Notes: generated from the letters alone by a model not told the origin. A stretch of 64,000 nucleotides of DNA from Benincasa hispida (GCF_009727055.1 NC_052353.1:60869371-60933370); one strand, 5' to 3'; positions 11,480 to 23,690 are shown, numbered from the stretch's first letter. Numbers and translations: made by a program.

Positions 11480-13920
11480 TTATTTCTATAAATAATTTGA
11501 CATTTTTTTTCTATTCATATAAATATATCCAAAATCATATATATATATTATAAATATTATATAGCAAAATAGATTTTTATGCTTACTATCCTACAAATTA
11601 AACGACTTATCTCCTATTGTCCATGTATGTAATGAGAAAATATTCGTATATTTTATGATCACATATCCTGAGTGTGCAAGTAGTTCCACGTTCTAGTTGT
11701 CAAATTACTTATAAATAGTTTTTTTCTTTCTGTTGATTTTGTAGATTACATTTTTGTGCGATAAAAGTCAAAGAGAAACATTATTTATACTTCTTTTTCA
11801 AAGTTATTATTTATTTATTTTTAAATATTAATGTTTTCGATATTCGTATTCCCGTGATACCTCATTTTACTTTTCAATTTTACAATAGTATATTAATATT
11901 TAAAAAAGGTTACAAATATGTCGTAATTTGTTTATGTTACCATTATGCCCTTTGTTTGCACGAGGTTTTCGGAGAAACGTGTTTCGTGGAGTTGAACTTA
12001 TGGCGATGTAGATTTGATACGAATGTGATTTAATCTCTAGTACTCTTCAGGAGTTAAAAAAAATTTCTAATTGGTGGGAAATTTTCTCTAGGCTTTCTGA
12101 AGCATAAATTTTATGACTTCCTTCAAATGAAGATAACTTCACTATTTATCTTAGCTGGGCTTTGTGGGCTTGGGTTGGGCTTGGTTGATCCGTGGACCTG
12201 ACCCTTAGGCTCAACTAATTGGATTTGGGTCTTAATTGACCTCTGGGCCAAATTAAGCCTATTTTTAAGATCAATTGGACTTGCACAAATCTTAATATTT
12301 AATTGGACCAAAATAATTAATTTGATCCAATGGTCAAGACGAAAACACACGGCATCGCCAGGATCGGCCAATTATCGTCTTTAATTTCACTTTGGGACAC
12401 ATGTCAATTTTTTAATAAGTTTCAAATTTGATGATTTTTAATTCTTCATTCATTTGAGAAATGATGTGGCAATTTGTGATTGGTCCAAAATTTATAATTC
12501 AACAAATGATAAAATTTGAATCAAAATACAAGCTATATGTTCTTGAATTTGACTCCATTCGATATGTCAATTTAATCAAACTATGAATTTGGACACAAGG
12601 TTGATTAGAATTTTGTGTATGTTTGACACACACATTCTTATTATTCTTCTCGGTCAAAGTTTTTTACTCTCTTTCTTGACATAAATTTTGATTTGAAGTT
12701 AAGTAAAATTTATGCTCTAATAAATCAAAGTTGAGTTTGGATAAAAGTGAACTTTTAATCAGGATGTTTGGCCTGAATTTGAACTAGAACGCAAAGATGA
12801 GATTTAAACTCCACTCAATTTTACTTTGGGATAAAACTTTGGATTATGTCTCCTATTTAAATTTGAGATAAATTGGAGTTATTATCCACAATTTAATTTG
12901 ACTTGAGCATAAAAGTCTATACTTAGATGATTTGAAGTTCAGATAAATTTTGAAATATGACTAAATTTAAATTTGAGAGAAGTTTGAAATTTCATTTACA
13001 ATTTTATTTTGACTTTGAAGATAAAAAAAAGTAAAGTTGAATAACTTGAATTGCAATAAAATTTAGAATATGGTCTAATTTTATTTGAGATAGATTTTTA
13101 GTTTTTATCGACAGTTTATTAAGGACTGATTTTGATAAAATAAATAAATAAATAAATAAAATCAAAATGTCCTCCAATTTCAACGGTAAATTTTAGTTCT
13201 TCAAATCCAATTGAATACAAATCAAACCCAATTTGAAATTTGAATTTAAGAAACAGATCATGATCAACTGAAATTGGGATTTGATGAGCATTGCGAAATT
13301 TGAATATAAATCAAACTACATTGAGGTTTGACCCAAAAGAGATTTCCCTCTACAACCCCCCTTGGATTTGAAATTTTGAAATTTTGAAATTTTGATTTTT
13401 ATTATGACTAGAATAAGATAGATGTCCATTATTTAAAGGTTGTTTGAGATATTAAGTTGAGATAGGATATTTGGAATTCATATATCTATGGAGTTCATAT
13501 ATCTGTGTTTGAGATGTAGAGTTATTTAGCCTGAGTTCATATGTCTGTGTTTGGGATGCAAAGTTGAGTTCATATGTTTGGGATATCTGGTGCAGTTTGA
13601 ACTCCAAATAATATGTTTTTACTATTTTTGTTTTATAATTTTTTTTATTTAGTAATTTTACCTATATTTATTTGAATAAAATATATTGCAATTTTTTCCT
13701 TTAATTGTTAAAACCTTTCTTTCTTTCTTTTTTTCTTTATTTATTTCGTTTTTGGCAATGAACAACAATTAACTCATTACATAAAATGAGAAACCAAAGA
13801 GAACTAAAAATTTTTTATTTATAATTTTTCTCCATGAATTTCATTATCATCTTCTTCGTTTTCTTCTTATTTTTGTTGTTGCTCTATACTTTTACTATGT
13901 AATTATTTTTTTTAATTGAA
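11480..13920. other. AT-rich intergenic sequence without a recognised gene
   Basis: Several AAATTTGA-type words repeat loosely at 12400-13400. A short GAAATTTT microsatellite sits at about 13370-13398, and (AAAT)n at 13139-13162. At 13438-13620 a GTTTGAGATATT...GTTTGGGATATC segment looks like an old MITE, but I cannot place both ends. No coding sequence is supported. Confidence 0.5.
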
Positions 13921-13923
13921 TCT

Positions 13924-15442
13924 TGTTGGGAATGTCTTAGAACTCGCAGTTCGTGTTAAACATTCTATTTATCAATAATAATAAATTGTTGATTTTGCAT
14001 CTTATTATGAAAATTCGATAAACATATCCATGACTATAGTCTGAATACTGTAACTTTATATAGTAACATAAACTGGATCAAATTAACAATATATAGTCTA
14101 AATGGTCTAATAAGTATATGGATAAAATTGGATATCTCATCCTGGTAACACTATTGGATGTGGCCCACTCTGTAGTTGTTACAAAGAGTTGTAAAGTGCT
14201 ACAAACGATGTGATCCACAGATCATTCATGTTGAGACATGTGAGTGGGGGCATCCTATGCAATGAGTTTGCATATAGACTGAACCACGAAAATAGTCATT
14301 TTTCTTTATAACGACCGTTTACTGTTAAGACCGACTATTTCATTTATTACATAACCTAAATTAGCTCAATCTTAATCCTGAGCTAGCTATGGACTTCTGT
14401 TTGTTCGGGATTATCCTTTGATCTGTAAATGGTGAGAGTAGTCCAACAACACTACTCGATAAACTTCCCATTTTGTGGATAAGACCGGATGAATAGTTGG
14501 GGACATAGCCTTGCAAGATGAAATTCACTCCTACCCGATTTAAGGTTAGCAGATAGGTTGTTTTCTTAATTACTGATTCCAGGTCTTGAACAATCAGGGC
14601 CCTGCCTTCTCATGATGGAGAAAGGATTTGATTATAGGGATTATGAACCATAATTGTTCATTATAGGGTCAGTGGAAACATAAGGAACAAGATGTATTCA
14701 TAGGGGTGGTTATATTGACCCAGATGTGATTATAAACAACCTGTGAAGGATTAACTTACTGATTATAGGCATATTAGTAGACATAATATATCTAAAGTGA
14801 GGGAAGTTCAACTATGAGCTATAGTGGAGTGACCCATTAGTTAACGAATGGGGGTTAAATCGTGTTGGGAATGTCCTAGAACTCGCAATTCGTGTTAAAC
14901 ATTCTATTTATCAATAATAATGACTTGTTTATTTTGTATCTTATTATAAAAATCCAATAAACATATCCTTAGCTATAGTCTAAATACTGTAACTTTATGT
15001 AGTGACATAAACAGAATCAAGTTAACAGTATATAGCTTAAATGGTCTAATAAGTATATGGATGAAATTGGGTATCTCATTATGGTAACACTATTGGATAT
15101 GATCCACTCTGTAGTTGTACAAGAAGTTGTAAAGTGAAACGACGTGTTCCACAGAACTTTCATATTGAGACATGTGAGTGGGGGTGTCCAATGAAATGAA
15201 TATGCATATAGACTGGACCATGAAAATAATCACTTTTTTTTATAACGACCGTTTACTGTTAAAACTAACTATTTCATTCATCAAATAACCTAGGTTAACT
15301 CGATCTTAATCTAGAGCTAGCTATGAACTCTTGTTTGTTCGGGATTATCCTTTGATCTGTAAACGGTGGGAGTAGTCCAACAACACTGCTCAATAAGCTT
15401 CCCATTTTGGGATAAGATCGGATGAATAGCTGGGGACATAGC
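13924..15442. repeat. large tandem repeat, unit 939 bp, second copy truncated
   Basis: TGTTGGGAATGTCnTAGAACTCGCA starts at 13924 and again at 14863, and the two runs stay similar until about 15442 (shared words GACATGTGAGTGGGGG, ATAACGACCGTTTACTGTTA, GTTCGGGATTATCCTTTGAT). The first unit is 939 bp; the second stops after about 580 bp, where a gypsy LTR begins. It has no coding content. The TGTTGGG start is LTR-like, so it may be a tandem LTR remnant, but no TSD was found. Confidence 0.75.
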
Positions 15443-16119
15443 TGTAACGCCCTAGGCCTAGGATTCGAACCAGGATTCGGAATCCGGATTCGGCCCCTGA
15501 TGGCCCCGGCATTCTCCTGCGTCCCCTGCGACCTGGCTATGTCATCCTCCCTTGCCTTGAATGCTTTTTAGAAGTGAAAGTTGTCGCTGAAAAATCGAAT
15601 TGCTTTCTCCCCAACTTTTTTTTTTACCTCTTTTCACTCTCCTTTAATTTCGAAAAAAATCTCAACTCTTTTATTTTTTTTTTCAAAATTTTAAAATATA
15701 AATAAAATATTTTATCACAATATCTCCAAAATCTCCAAAGGTTCTATTAATTTTATAAATCAATTAACTTTTCAAATTATCTTAATTTAGGCTTCAAAAA
15801 CCAAAATTAAAGGGCATAAAAATCTATCAATTTGATACAAAATTAAATCATTCGCATAATTTAAATCAATTAAACCACATGAAATTAATTATCTCTTAAT
15901 TATTATTTTTTAAATTGGCCCTAAAATCCAAAATCAAAGGGAAACAAAATTCAATATTTTCAAGATAATCAGTTCGAATATCTAATCAATTAAATTCAAT
16001 TTAATCAATAAAAGTTTTTCAATTATTTCAATTTAACCTCAATTTTCCAAATGAAAGGAAAATTTAAACTTAATAATTTTAGATAATTAACTTAAATTTT
16101 TCTGAAATTCGGGATGTTA
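15443..16119 (-). mobile_element. gypsy-type 3' LTR, minus orientation
   Basis: Read on the minus strand it starts TGTAACATCCCGAATTTCAG (16119) and ends GGGCGTTACA (15443), a TG...CA LTR of 677 bp. It is preceded by the polypurine tract TTAAGGAGGGAAGAA (16135-16121). The 5' end of this LTR abuts the truncated second unit of the tandem repeat. The internal part is AT-rich and no 5S-like core is seen in it. Confidence 0.75.
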
Positions 16120-16416
16120 CATTCTTCCCTCCTTAAGAAACTTTCGCCCTCAAAAGTTCAAATCCTTAAAGGCTCGTGATACTTAGTTCTTATCTCATTC
16201 TCATGTTTCCAAATTGCTTCTTTAGACCAATAATTCTGCCAAAGAATTTTTAATTAGCATTAACTCCACGTTTCAGAAAGTCTTCACCTCCTACCATGAA
16301 TTGTATAACTTATTTGAAACAATATCATGTTACTTTCTAAGAACTCCAAAGTTAGAAAGGCCCCTGCGCAAAGATGTGACACGCACAAATTGAGAAATTG
16401 TCCAAATTTTTTCATG
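16120..16416 (-). mobile_element. gypsy internal 3' remnant with polypurine tract
   Basis: The GGGCGAAAGTTTCTTAAGGA and GGGAAGAA words next to the LTR are typical of the end of plant gypsy polyprotein regions. Upstream sequence is too decayed to translate, and it is cut at 16417 by the 5S-containing element. Confidence 0.55.
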
Positions 16417-16752
16417 TAACGACCCGAGTTCAGGAGGGTACATAAATGAACCGATATCACATCTGAATGAGAGGGATTCTGAGAACATGAAAGTATGGTT
16501 AAGAAAGGCTTAAAAGAATTGAAAGTTACTACCTATACCAACAAGGTGCACCATCCTTTTCGGTTGCTCAATCATAAAAACTCCAAAGTTAAGCGTGCTT
16601 AGGTAATCATATGTTGGGTGACCTCCTGGGAATTTTCCTAGGATGCATGTGAGTGAGGACAAATAAAGCATTCAGGTCACGTGAGGGATAACCTAGCCAG
16701 GTCGAGGGGATGCAGGGGAATGTCAGGGCCATCAGGTGCTGAATCCTGGGCC
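16417..16752 (+). mobile_element. LTR-like element containing a 5S rRNA-derived core (Cassandra-like)
   Basis: It starts TGTAACGACCCG. At 16576-16640 it carries AACTCCAAAGTTAAGCGTGC and TGGGTGACCTCCTGGGAA, which correspond to the internal control region of plant 5S rRNA (box A through box C). It ends near GCCATCAGGTGCTGAATCC, a tail also present in the minus-strand gypsy LTR at 15443-15540. Cassandra TRIM elements are known to carry 5S sequence in ~240-350 bp LTRs. No second LTR is seen, so this is a fragment or a solo LTR. It is not a functional 5S gene: the middle is rearranged and the ends are missing. Confidence 0.7.
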
Positions 16753-17760
16753 CATTTTCTCTACTTCATTAACTCCAAGTATGAGCTGCAAGCCATGAAG
16801 AACATCTTATTTAGATAAGCATGTTTTAGTTTCTGCCAAAATTAGTGAATTTGAATACTTATGGATTCTTGATACTTCCGCTGCATGTTATTACACTCTA
16901 ACAGATCGGTTTAATGAGTTTAGCCGATTAATTTCGGATCGTTGGGGCCCATGATCTGTAGATCCGTGAGGTCCCCCTACTAGCTCGTAAATAGATAAGC
17001 TTTAGAGTAGCTTGATAAGTTAATTTGAAATGTTCAAATTAAAATTAAACGGAATAGGAGAATATATATTTAAATATGATTTAAATATATGAAGATGAAT
17101 TTATGCAAAATCTAATTTAATATTTGATATTAAATTAATTAGTATTATTTATAAATTAATTTAATGAAATTAATTTTAGAAAATTAAATTTTCAGTTTTG
17201 AAATCAAAATTGAATTTTGAAATCGGTTATGATTTTAAAGAAAAATTGGGAAGTTGAAATACATGCACAAGATTTTCCATTACCATCTTCTTCATGCTCA
17301 CACAAAACCCATTTCCTCATCTTCATTAACTCCAAGCATGAGCTGCAAGTCATGCAACATTTTTTTTTTTGCACGTTCACCTGCAATAAATAAAGAAGAA
17401 TGGAGTGAGTTTGGGGGATGCATTCTATAGAAATTTTAGAGAAAATTTCGGCTGGAAGAAAGGTTCTTCAAGTAGTGTGTTGCTGTGAGCTTCTCCTTGT
17501 GTTTTCATTGCTTCAAGCTATTCTTGAGTCCCACAACTCGTTTTAAAGCTCCAAGAGGATAGTGGGGAAGATTTGAAGTGGTTCACGGTGTTCTTTGGAG
17601 AAGACTACTGCTGATTGATCGAGATCTTGAAGAGTTCTACAAAGATATGATTACAAACCCTCTTATTTTAGATGAGCATGCTTTAGTTTCTACCAAAATT
17701 AGTGAATTTGAATGCTTATTGATCTTTGTTATTTCCACTGCATGTTAATACACTCTTACA
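16746..17760. repeat. repeated copia-LTR-like segments, one copy joined and one split
   Basis: TTCATTAACTCCAAG then ATGAGCTGCAAG occurs at about 16765-16793 and 17324-17348. AGTTTCTnCCAAAATTAGTG then AATTTGAATnCTTAT occurs at about 16830-16865 and 17690-17725. In the first copy the two parts are ~40 bp apart; in the second, ~340 bp. The sequence between (16900-17220) has a TTGGGGCCCATGATCTGTAG block and AT-rich DNA, as in copia LTRs. No protein is encoded. Confidence 0.5.
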
Positions 17761-18100
17761 AATCTCTCCCATCATCTTAGCAACCAATGGACTGTCACTA
17801 TATTTCTTCAACAGTTTCATTTTCAATTCCTCTAAATTTAGAGGATCTCGGAGAACAAAACTTTATTTTTCACTAATTTTTGCTAGAAAATGTTCCAGGA
17901 AAAATTTTTCATTTTATGTTTTTTTTTTATATGTTACATACTTTTCAACTACATACTTACTTTTCGTCTAAATATTCTTAACATTCATTTGATATGTGAA
18001 TTCAATTAACTAAAAATATTTTTTATGTATAAATATTGCACTTAATGTAGATAAAATAATATATATATTTTTTATATAATCAACAACCTTACAACATACT
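17760..18100. other. AT-rich spacer, nothing recognised
   Basis: Low-complexity AT-rich sequence between the copia-LTR-like repeat and the GTGGTTGTCGGAG minisatellite. No coding or RNA feature is visible. Confidence 0.4.
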
Positions 18101-18109
18101 TTAACAGTC

Positions 18110-18720
18110 ATCAGTCTTATAATAGTCGGAGGTGGTTGTCGAAGTTGATTATTGAAGATGCTTTCACTGGAGTTTGTAGTCAGAGGTGGTTGTCGGAGCC
18201 TGAAGTTGGTCGCATGAAGGTGGTATTGGAGTTGGTTGTTGAAGTTTTTCAATGGAGGTGGTTTTGAAATCTCGGTGTTGGTCGGGGAAAAGTGGTCGTC
18301 GAAGTTGATCCTCGAAGATGATTTTTACTGAAGATTGTAGTCGGAGGTGGCTGTCGGAGCCCGAATATTAACTACATGAAGGTGGTATTAGAGTTGGTTG
18401 TTGGAGTTGGTCATTTGAGCCTGAAATTGGTCATTGGAGTTGGTAGCGTGAAGGTGGTCGTCGGAGTTAAGTCAACAGAGGTGGTTGCTAAAGCTCAGAA
18501 TTGGTTGTCGAATTTGGTCGTGTGAAGGTTGTCGAATCTCGAAGTTGGTCGTCGGAATTGTTATCGAAGGTGGTTGTTGGAGCCCAGATTTCATTGTCGG
18601 AGTTGTCATTGGAGGTGGTTATTGGAGCCTGGAGTTGGTCATCGGAGTTTTCATTGGAGGTGGTTATTAGAGCTCGAAGTTAGTTCCCGGAATGTGACAG
18701 TGGTTGATGGGTGAAGTCAT
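18110..18720. repeat. degenerate minisatellite, GGAGGTGGTTGTCGGAGCC type
   Basis: Variants of GGAGGTGGTTGTCGGAGCCT and GAAGTTGGTCGTCGGAGTTG alternate through about 600 bp. Reading frames across it are repeat artefacts in three phases. It ends at a GAGTTGGTAAAATATAC...CAACTCCACCAAC segment (18757-18800) that resembles one at about 20909-20950, so the minisatellite may be the body of a MITE-like element split by the LTR at 18803. Confidence 0.65.
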
Positions 18721-18802
18721 TCAAAATATTGGAAGAAGGGAGAGCTGGGGTGAGTTGGTAAAATATACTAGCTCAACTCCACCAACATTTAAAATTGGTG
18801 GG

Positions 18803-20892
18803 TGATGACATGCAGAAATGCATGTCATCTTAGGCCTTTTACTTAGAACTATAAAGGTTATTAGGCAGAATATGCGTCGATCATGATAGGAATTCACGAG
18901 AATATGAGTTTGCATCGATCAACATGTCGAATCTCAGCTAACCTGTTATTTTGTGTTAATTATGCGTTCAATGTTCTATCTTTGTAACTAATGCAAGAAA
19001 TGAACGCAAACGCGAAAACCGGACCCCCACATAGACGACCGCATGCGAAGAAACACTCCACCGTAAAGGCAAACGCATCGATCAACGCATAGATGTTGCG
19101 GTAATTAGTCGTATGCGTCCATCGCATGAGAGTTGCGCTCGTTAAGCGATTGCGGTCATCGTGTAGAGTTGTGGTATTAAGTGAATGCAGTCATTGAATG
19201 ATTGCGGTTGCGCGACAATGCAAACTAATGGGATCAACGCAAGGTAGGTGGAATGAACTCATCAACGCATCTACTTCGAAAAAATCCAAAGTTGAAGTTA
19301 ACATTTCACCTACCACGTCGTTAGTGGCAGAGGTTCAGAAAGTACGAACACGCTGAACGTCAGACTCAGAGCAGTCCAATTAATGTTGTCGATGATCCAA
19401 GCTTTATAAATAGAAGCTGATGAGCTGAAATTCATTTTATCCAAGGTTTTCACCTACGGTATGGCGGATCCTTACGATCCAGACAAAATGCGTGAGAAGA
19501 TGGCTGAGAGTTCTTCACCTTCTTCATTCATTCCGAGTGACGACTGGAGCCTTTGATCAGAGTTGGATCTTGAGAGAGTCAGCTCCTCCGCCCATCCATG
19601 GCACCACCGGCAGCATTGACACACATCCGCTGGAAGTAAGTCTTTGCTTCCAGCCGGTCATTTCCTCTTCCTTTCTTTTCTCATATTGTATTGTATGACA
19701 TTTTGGAATTAAGAAATTAATACAATCTGTTTTCAATGCATTTCTCTGTTCCTTCGACTCCATCTCCATCTTCTTGCTTAGCATCATTACTTTCATTGCA
19801 ACACTTAGTGGGATTGCTTGGGTATTGCATACTTAGTCATGTAGATGAGGGATATGAAGCATGTAGCAAACCACCGAGAGGTGTGAATTGCGTGAGTGTG
19901 TGAGAAAACCTTATTTGCTTAGTGTGGAGCTGCGGCAACGCCTATCTATATGCTAACGCATTGCTTGTCTATGAGTAAAGTCAGCAACAATCAATTGCTC
20001 GGGAGAATAAGTGGTTGGACGCATTAAGCAATGTATGCATTGTTCACTAGAGATAGGAATAATCTTGCGCCAACCAAGTTCATGTGGTTACCTTGTCTTA
20101 TGTATATGCCCATCACACCTTTAGAGCTGCTCGAGAGAGAGTCTAAAGAAAGAACCTAAAGACTTGAGAGAGCTAGGTTAGAATCGATGCTCGAGAGGGC
20201 TAGATTAGGTTTGCATAAGCAAGAATGGAGACTTAGGAATAAGCTCTGTTTGTTATTACACAGCGTATGCAACCCTGGGAGAGGACAATGGTTGCGTCCA
20301 GGAAGTAGGATATGGTGGTGGTATGCGGTCATCTCGACATTTATGCATACACACCGGATACGTCCTAGATTTAGGCTTTTAGTGTGTGTAGCATGATCGA
20401 ATGACTTGCGTTGACTAAGGTTGCCCTTGCGGTCACTCTTAAGTATTGCAATGAAATCATCTTCGCATTTTATCTATTTTCCCATACTTTTATTTTATGT
20501 CAAGGTTTTTCGTATCTCTACCTTTCATGCATATTCTCATTGTGTTATCTGTTAGCTAGAAGTAGGAGTAGGAGTAGGATTAACATAGCAACATCCCCTC
20601 CATTCTTTTATTTAAACCGCCGCATGCACATCACCGCAAACATATAGCTACAAGTCCCTGTGTTTGACCTCAGATTACTCGAGAAACTTGTGTCCATGTT
20701 ATACTTGGCGTGAACACAAGAAAACTTGTGACATGATACATGGTCATCGCATATATTCGTTAACGCATTATTATTCCAACACATGACCATTGATGCATGA
20801 CTATCAACGCATATCTTAGGAACATGCATCGCATACCGCATCCACAGAATTTTGGTTGTCGAGTAAAATTGACTTCTAATTTTTCGCCATCA
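18803..20892 (+). mobile_element. family C LTR (Athila-like), isolated
   Basis: It begins with TGATGACATGC, GAAA, then TGCATGTCATC, a perfect 11-bp inverted repeat around a GAAA loop, and ends CGCCATCA. A TATA box TATAAATA lies at 19405. The 3' part has the conserved CCCTGTGTTTGACCTCAG block and the stem-loop at 20687-20720. Length 2090 bp compares with 2135 bp for the copy at 50636-54897. The next bases GGTTTTTGGCG look like the start of an internal primer-site region, so the internal part was probably deleted. No matching TSD was found. Confidence 0.8.
20687..20720 (+). other. conserved LTR stem-loop, family C copy
   Basis: Stem CTTGTGT pairs with ACACAAG around a central TTATACTTGG loop. 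The same architecture with different stems occurs in the A, B and D LTRs (see findings). Confidence 0.7.
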
Positions 20893-21195
20893 GGTTTTTG
20901 GCGAACAATGAGTTGGTATATTATACCAACTCAACTCAACTCATGTTGGTGAGCCAAATACCCCCTCAGTGTCCCAAAAGCCATGTGTCACCCTTCATAT
21001 TGTCCATGTGCCTTGTAGTTATTCATGCTTGTGTCCATATAAGTCTACATCCTACTACTTTGCCTATAAATAGTTGCATTTAGTGGATCTTAAAATTACA
21101 CGCTCATTGGTAAGAAATCCACTTCAAATTCTACTAAATTTTATATTATCCAATTTTATATTTTTAGTTATTTTTATTTTAAATTATATTTTATA

Positions 21196-21369
21196 TATTT
21201 ATTATTATTATTATATTATATTTTCTCCATATCCGTGTTCCCGTTGTGCTCCTCAATTTCACAACACGTTATCAACACGAGNATATTTATTATTATTATT
21301 ATATTATATTTTCTCCATATCCGTGTTCCCGTTGTGCTCCTCAATTTCACAACACGTTATCAACACGAG
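21196..21369. repeat. 87-bp direct duplication flanking a single N
   Basis: The block from ATATTTATTATTATTATTAT through TTATCAACACGAG occurs at 21195-21281 and again at 21283-21369, separated by one N at 21282. The copies are essentially identical. This is best read as two overlapping contig ends joined without merging, not a biological repeat. Confidence 0.85.
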
Positions 21370-21517
21370 CTCTTGTCGTTTTCTCTGCTAAATGTAGGTC
21401 CTAAAGGTATTGGCGATTTTTGCCTCTTCGTTATAATTAATAAACAAAATTTTATTCTACATATTTAGCACATATTAAAATTTTAATATAAATATAATAT
21501 TTTGTGATAGTGTTGCC

Positions 21518-22563
21518 ATGACAAACCTTACAAAATTAGAATTTGCAGCCTTTGACATTAATGACAATAATTATTTGTCATGGGTGCTCAATGTCGAAAT
21601 TCACCTGGATGCTATGAACTTGAGAGAAACAATTAGAAAGTATGACATTCAGTCAGGATAAAGCAAAAGTTATGATTTTCCTTCGTCATCATATCCACGA
21701 GCGATTGAAAATGGAGTATCTTACAATAAAAGATCTTCGTATCTTGTGAAAAGTTTTGAAAGAGAGGTATGATTATAAAAAAAAAACAGTTATTCTTCTC
21801 AAAGCTCGTTATGAGTGGATGCACTTGAGGCTATAAGATTTCAAATCAGTAAGTAATTACAACTCCACATTATTTAAAATTAGTTCGAAATTATTATTAT
21901 GCGGAGAGAAAATTACTGATTATGATATGTTAGAGAAGACATTTTCTACATTTCATGTCTCGAATATGCTCATGCAACAGCAATATCGAGAGAAAAGTTT
22001 TAAGAAAAGTATTCTTAATTAATTTCATGTCTTCTTGTGGCCGAACAAAATAACAAGTTATTAATGAAAATCATGAATCTCGACCAACCAGAACGACACC
22101 ATTCCTTGAAGTGAATGCTGTGAATTTTAATAATAATCGTGGTCGATGTCGTGGTTGCGGTCGAGGTCGTGACCGTGGCAGAGGAAGAAATAATTAATAT
22201 TTTCGTGGTGGTCGTTCTAATCATTTAAATTTCAAAAGAACCATAGAAAATGATGATCACGAAGGAAAAACTCCACAAGATAAGAGTCCAAAAAGTGTTG
22301 AAAACAAATGCTTCGGATGCGGAATGACTGAGCATTTGTCATCTATCTGTCGTACATCAAAACACTTAATTGACCTATATCAAGCCTCATTGAAGGAAAA
22401 AGAGAAAAATATGGAAGCAAATTTTACATACTAGGATAATGACATATTTGACCCATCCCACATGACAAATTTATATGTGGCGGACTTCTTTGAATCTCTT
22501 GAAGAGAAGATTGACATAGTTGGTGGAACATCAAGTGTTTCTTTTGACTTTGAGAATATTTAG
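21518..22563 (+). pseudogene. copia-like gag-only pseudogene with CCHC knuckle
   Basis: From the ATG at 21518 the sequence reads MTNLTKLEFAAFDINDNNYL, with SWVLNVEIHLDAMNL after it; then, in shifted frames, DKAKVMIFLRHHIHERLKME, an RGRD/RGRGR-rich stretch, and the zinc knuckle CFGCGMTEHLSSIC (C-X2-C-X4-H-X4-C, about 22310-22352). It ends FDFENI and TAG at 22561. This is the full gag architecture of a plant copia-like family; no protease, integrase or RT follows. Frameshifts and stops show it is dead. Upstream ACAACACGTTATCAACACGA (about 21350) is in the position of a primer-site region. It is comparable to the described gag-only TR-GAG class, but no LTR pair could be confirmed. Confidence 0.75.
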
Positions 22564-22689
22564 ACTTAATGTTGCTATTTTTTTAAAAAATCTATATTCA
22601 TGTATTTTTAAAATAATTTTATATATTTTAAGTGTTGTTTTTCTCATTGTAATTATTTTCTTTTAATGAAGAAACATGGATCATTTTCA

Positions 22690-23246
22690 TATGTTGGGTG
22701 TTTAAAAAATGAGCAAAGAAGATCTATGTCCCTCCAGGGTCACTATCTATGCAAGCGTGCCTTCGGGTTCGTCCCTTATGCTTATGCCTCCGATACGTAT
22801 TGTGCACATGAGTCTCGATAAGAAGGCTAACAGTTCACCTAGGAGGCCCAGTAGTGGGTCGCTTACTGGGTATATTTATATACTCATCATTTTCTTTTCA
22901 TATTTTTTTTTTCCAGATAAAGGTAAAGATAGACCAGATCTATGACTCAGCCATTGGGACATAATATCGCTTTTGCACTTATGTTTTATTTGATAGGATT
23001 CTAGCATTTTCAAACTCTTGGTCATTTCATTTATTCATTTGTTAATTCGTTTGTTTGCTCAACTTATTTTAAATGGGAGTCAGGAGTACCCCATACTGTG
23101 TTTTCAGAATTTTATTTTTTGATCTTTATTTAATGAAATAAAAGTTTTATTTCTTTTATTTAGTTTTTCTTCGAGAAATTTATTGTCAAGCCTATACATA
23201 TATTTAGTAGTGTTCTAGAAGTAAAATGGAAAGTTGGGTCGTTACA
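22690..23246 (+). mobile_element. probable gypsy LTR 3' portion
   Basis: Contains TATGTCCCTCCAGGGTCACT and GTGGGTCGCTTACTGGGTAT with a TATTTATA stretch, and ends GTTGGGTCGTTACA at 23246, as in Tekay/Del-type LTRs. The left end is not defined and no polypurine tract or primer site adjoins it. Confidence 0.45.
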
Positions 23247-23384
23247 GTAAAAAATTTTAGATTTAAACTCCGTGAATTAGGCTAGGATTTAGTATCCCTC
23301 TTCTGTAAATAGAAAAGAACAATCTTGGAATTGTATGCCTTTCTTTCTATTTCCGATTGAGAGGGGAAAAGAAATTGCTTCCTT

Positions 23385-23690
23385 TTCTTCCTCAACTTTC
23401 TTTGTTTCTTCTCTTTTTTTCCTTTTCCTTTTTTTCCCTCTATTTTTTTTTAACGTTTCCCCCCCTTTCCCCCTTATTTGCTTCCTTTTTTTTTTTTTTT
23501 TTTTTTCTCTTTTTCCCCTTTTTCTGCGTGGTTCCTTTTTTCTTTTTCTTTTTCTTTTACTAATCTTCTTCTTCTTCTTCTTCTTCTTCTTTTTTCACTC
23601 TTATATTTCATCATTTTTTTCTTCCTTATTTTTTCTTTAATTTTTTTTCATAATCTTCTTCTTCCATCCTTTTTTGTTCAACGTTTTTTT
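23385..23690. repeat. polypyrimidine low-complexity tract
   Basis: Long T and C runs, including a T run near 23489-23506 and (CTT)n at about 23567-23591. The phenylalanine/serine-rich reading frames here come from composition and are not genes. Confidence 0.8.

Noticed and set aside
16576..16640. A possible functional 5S rRNA gene
   Set aside because: Only the internal control region is similar; the middle is rearranged and both ends are LTR-like sequence.
18485..18714. Three overlapping ~60-codon frames rich in Gly/Val/Trp
   Set aside because: All lie in the GGTGGTTGTCGGAG minisatellite and are the same repeat in different phases.
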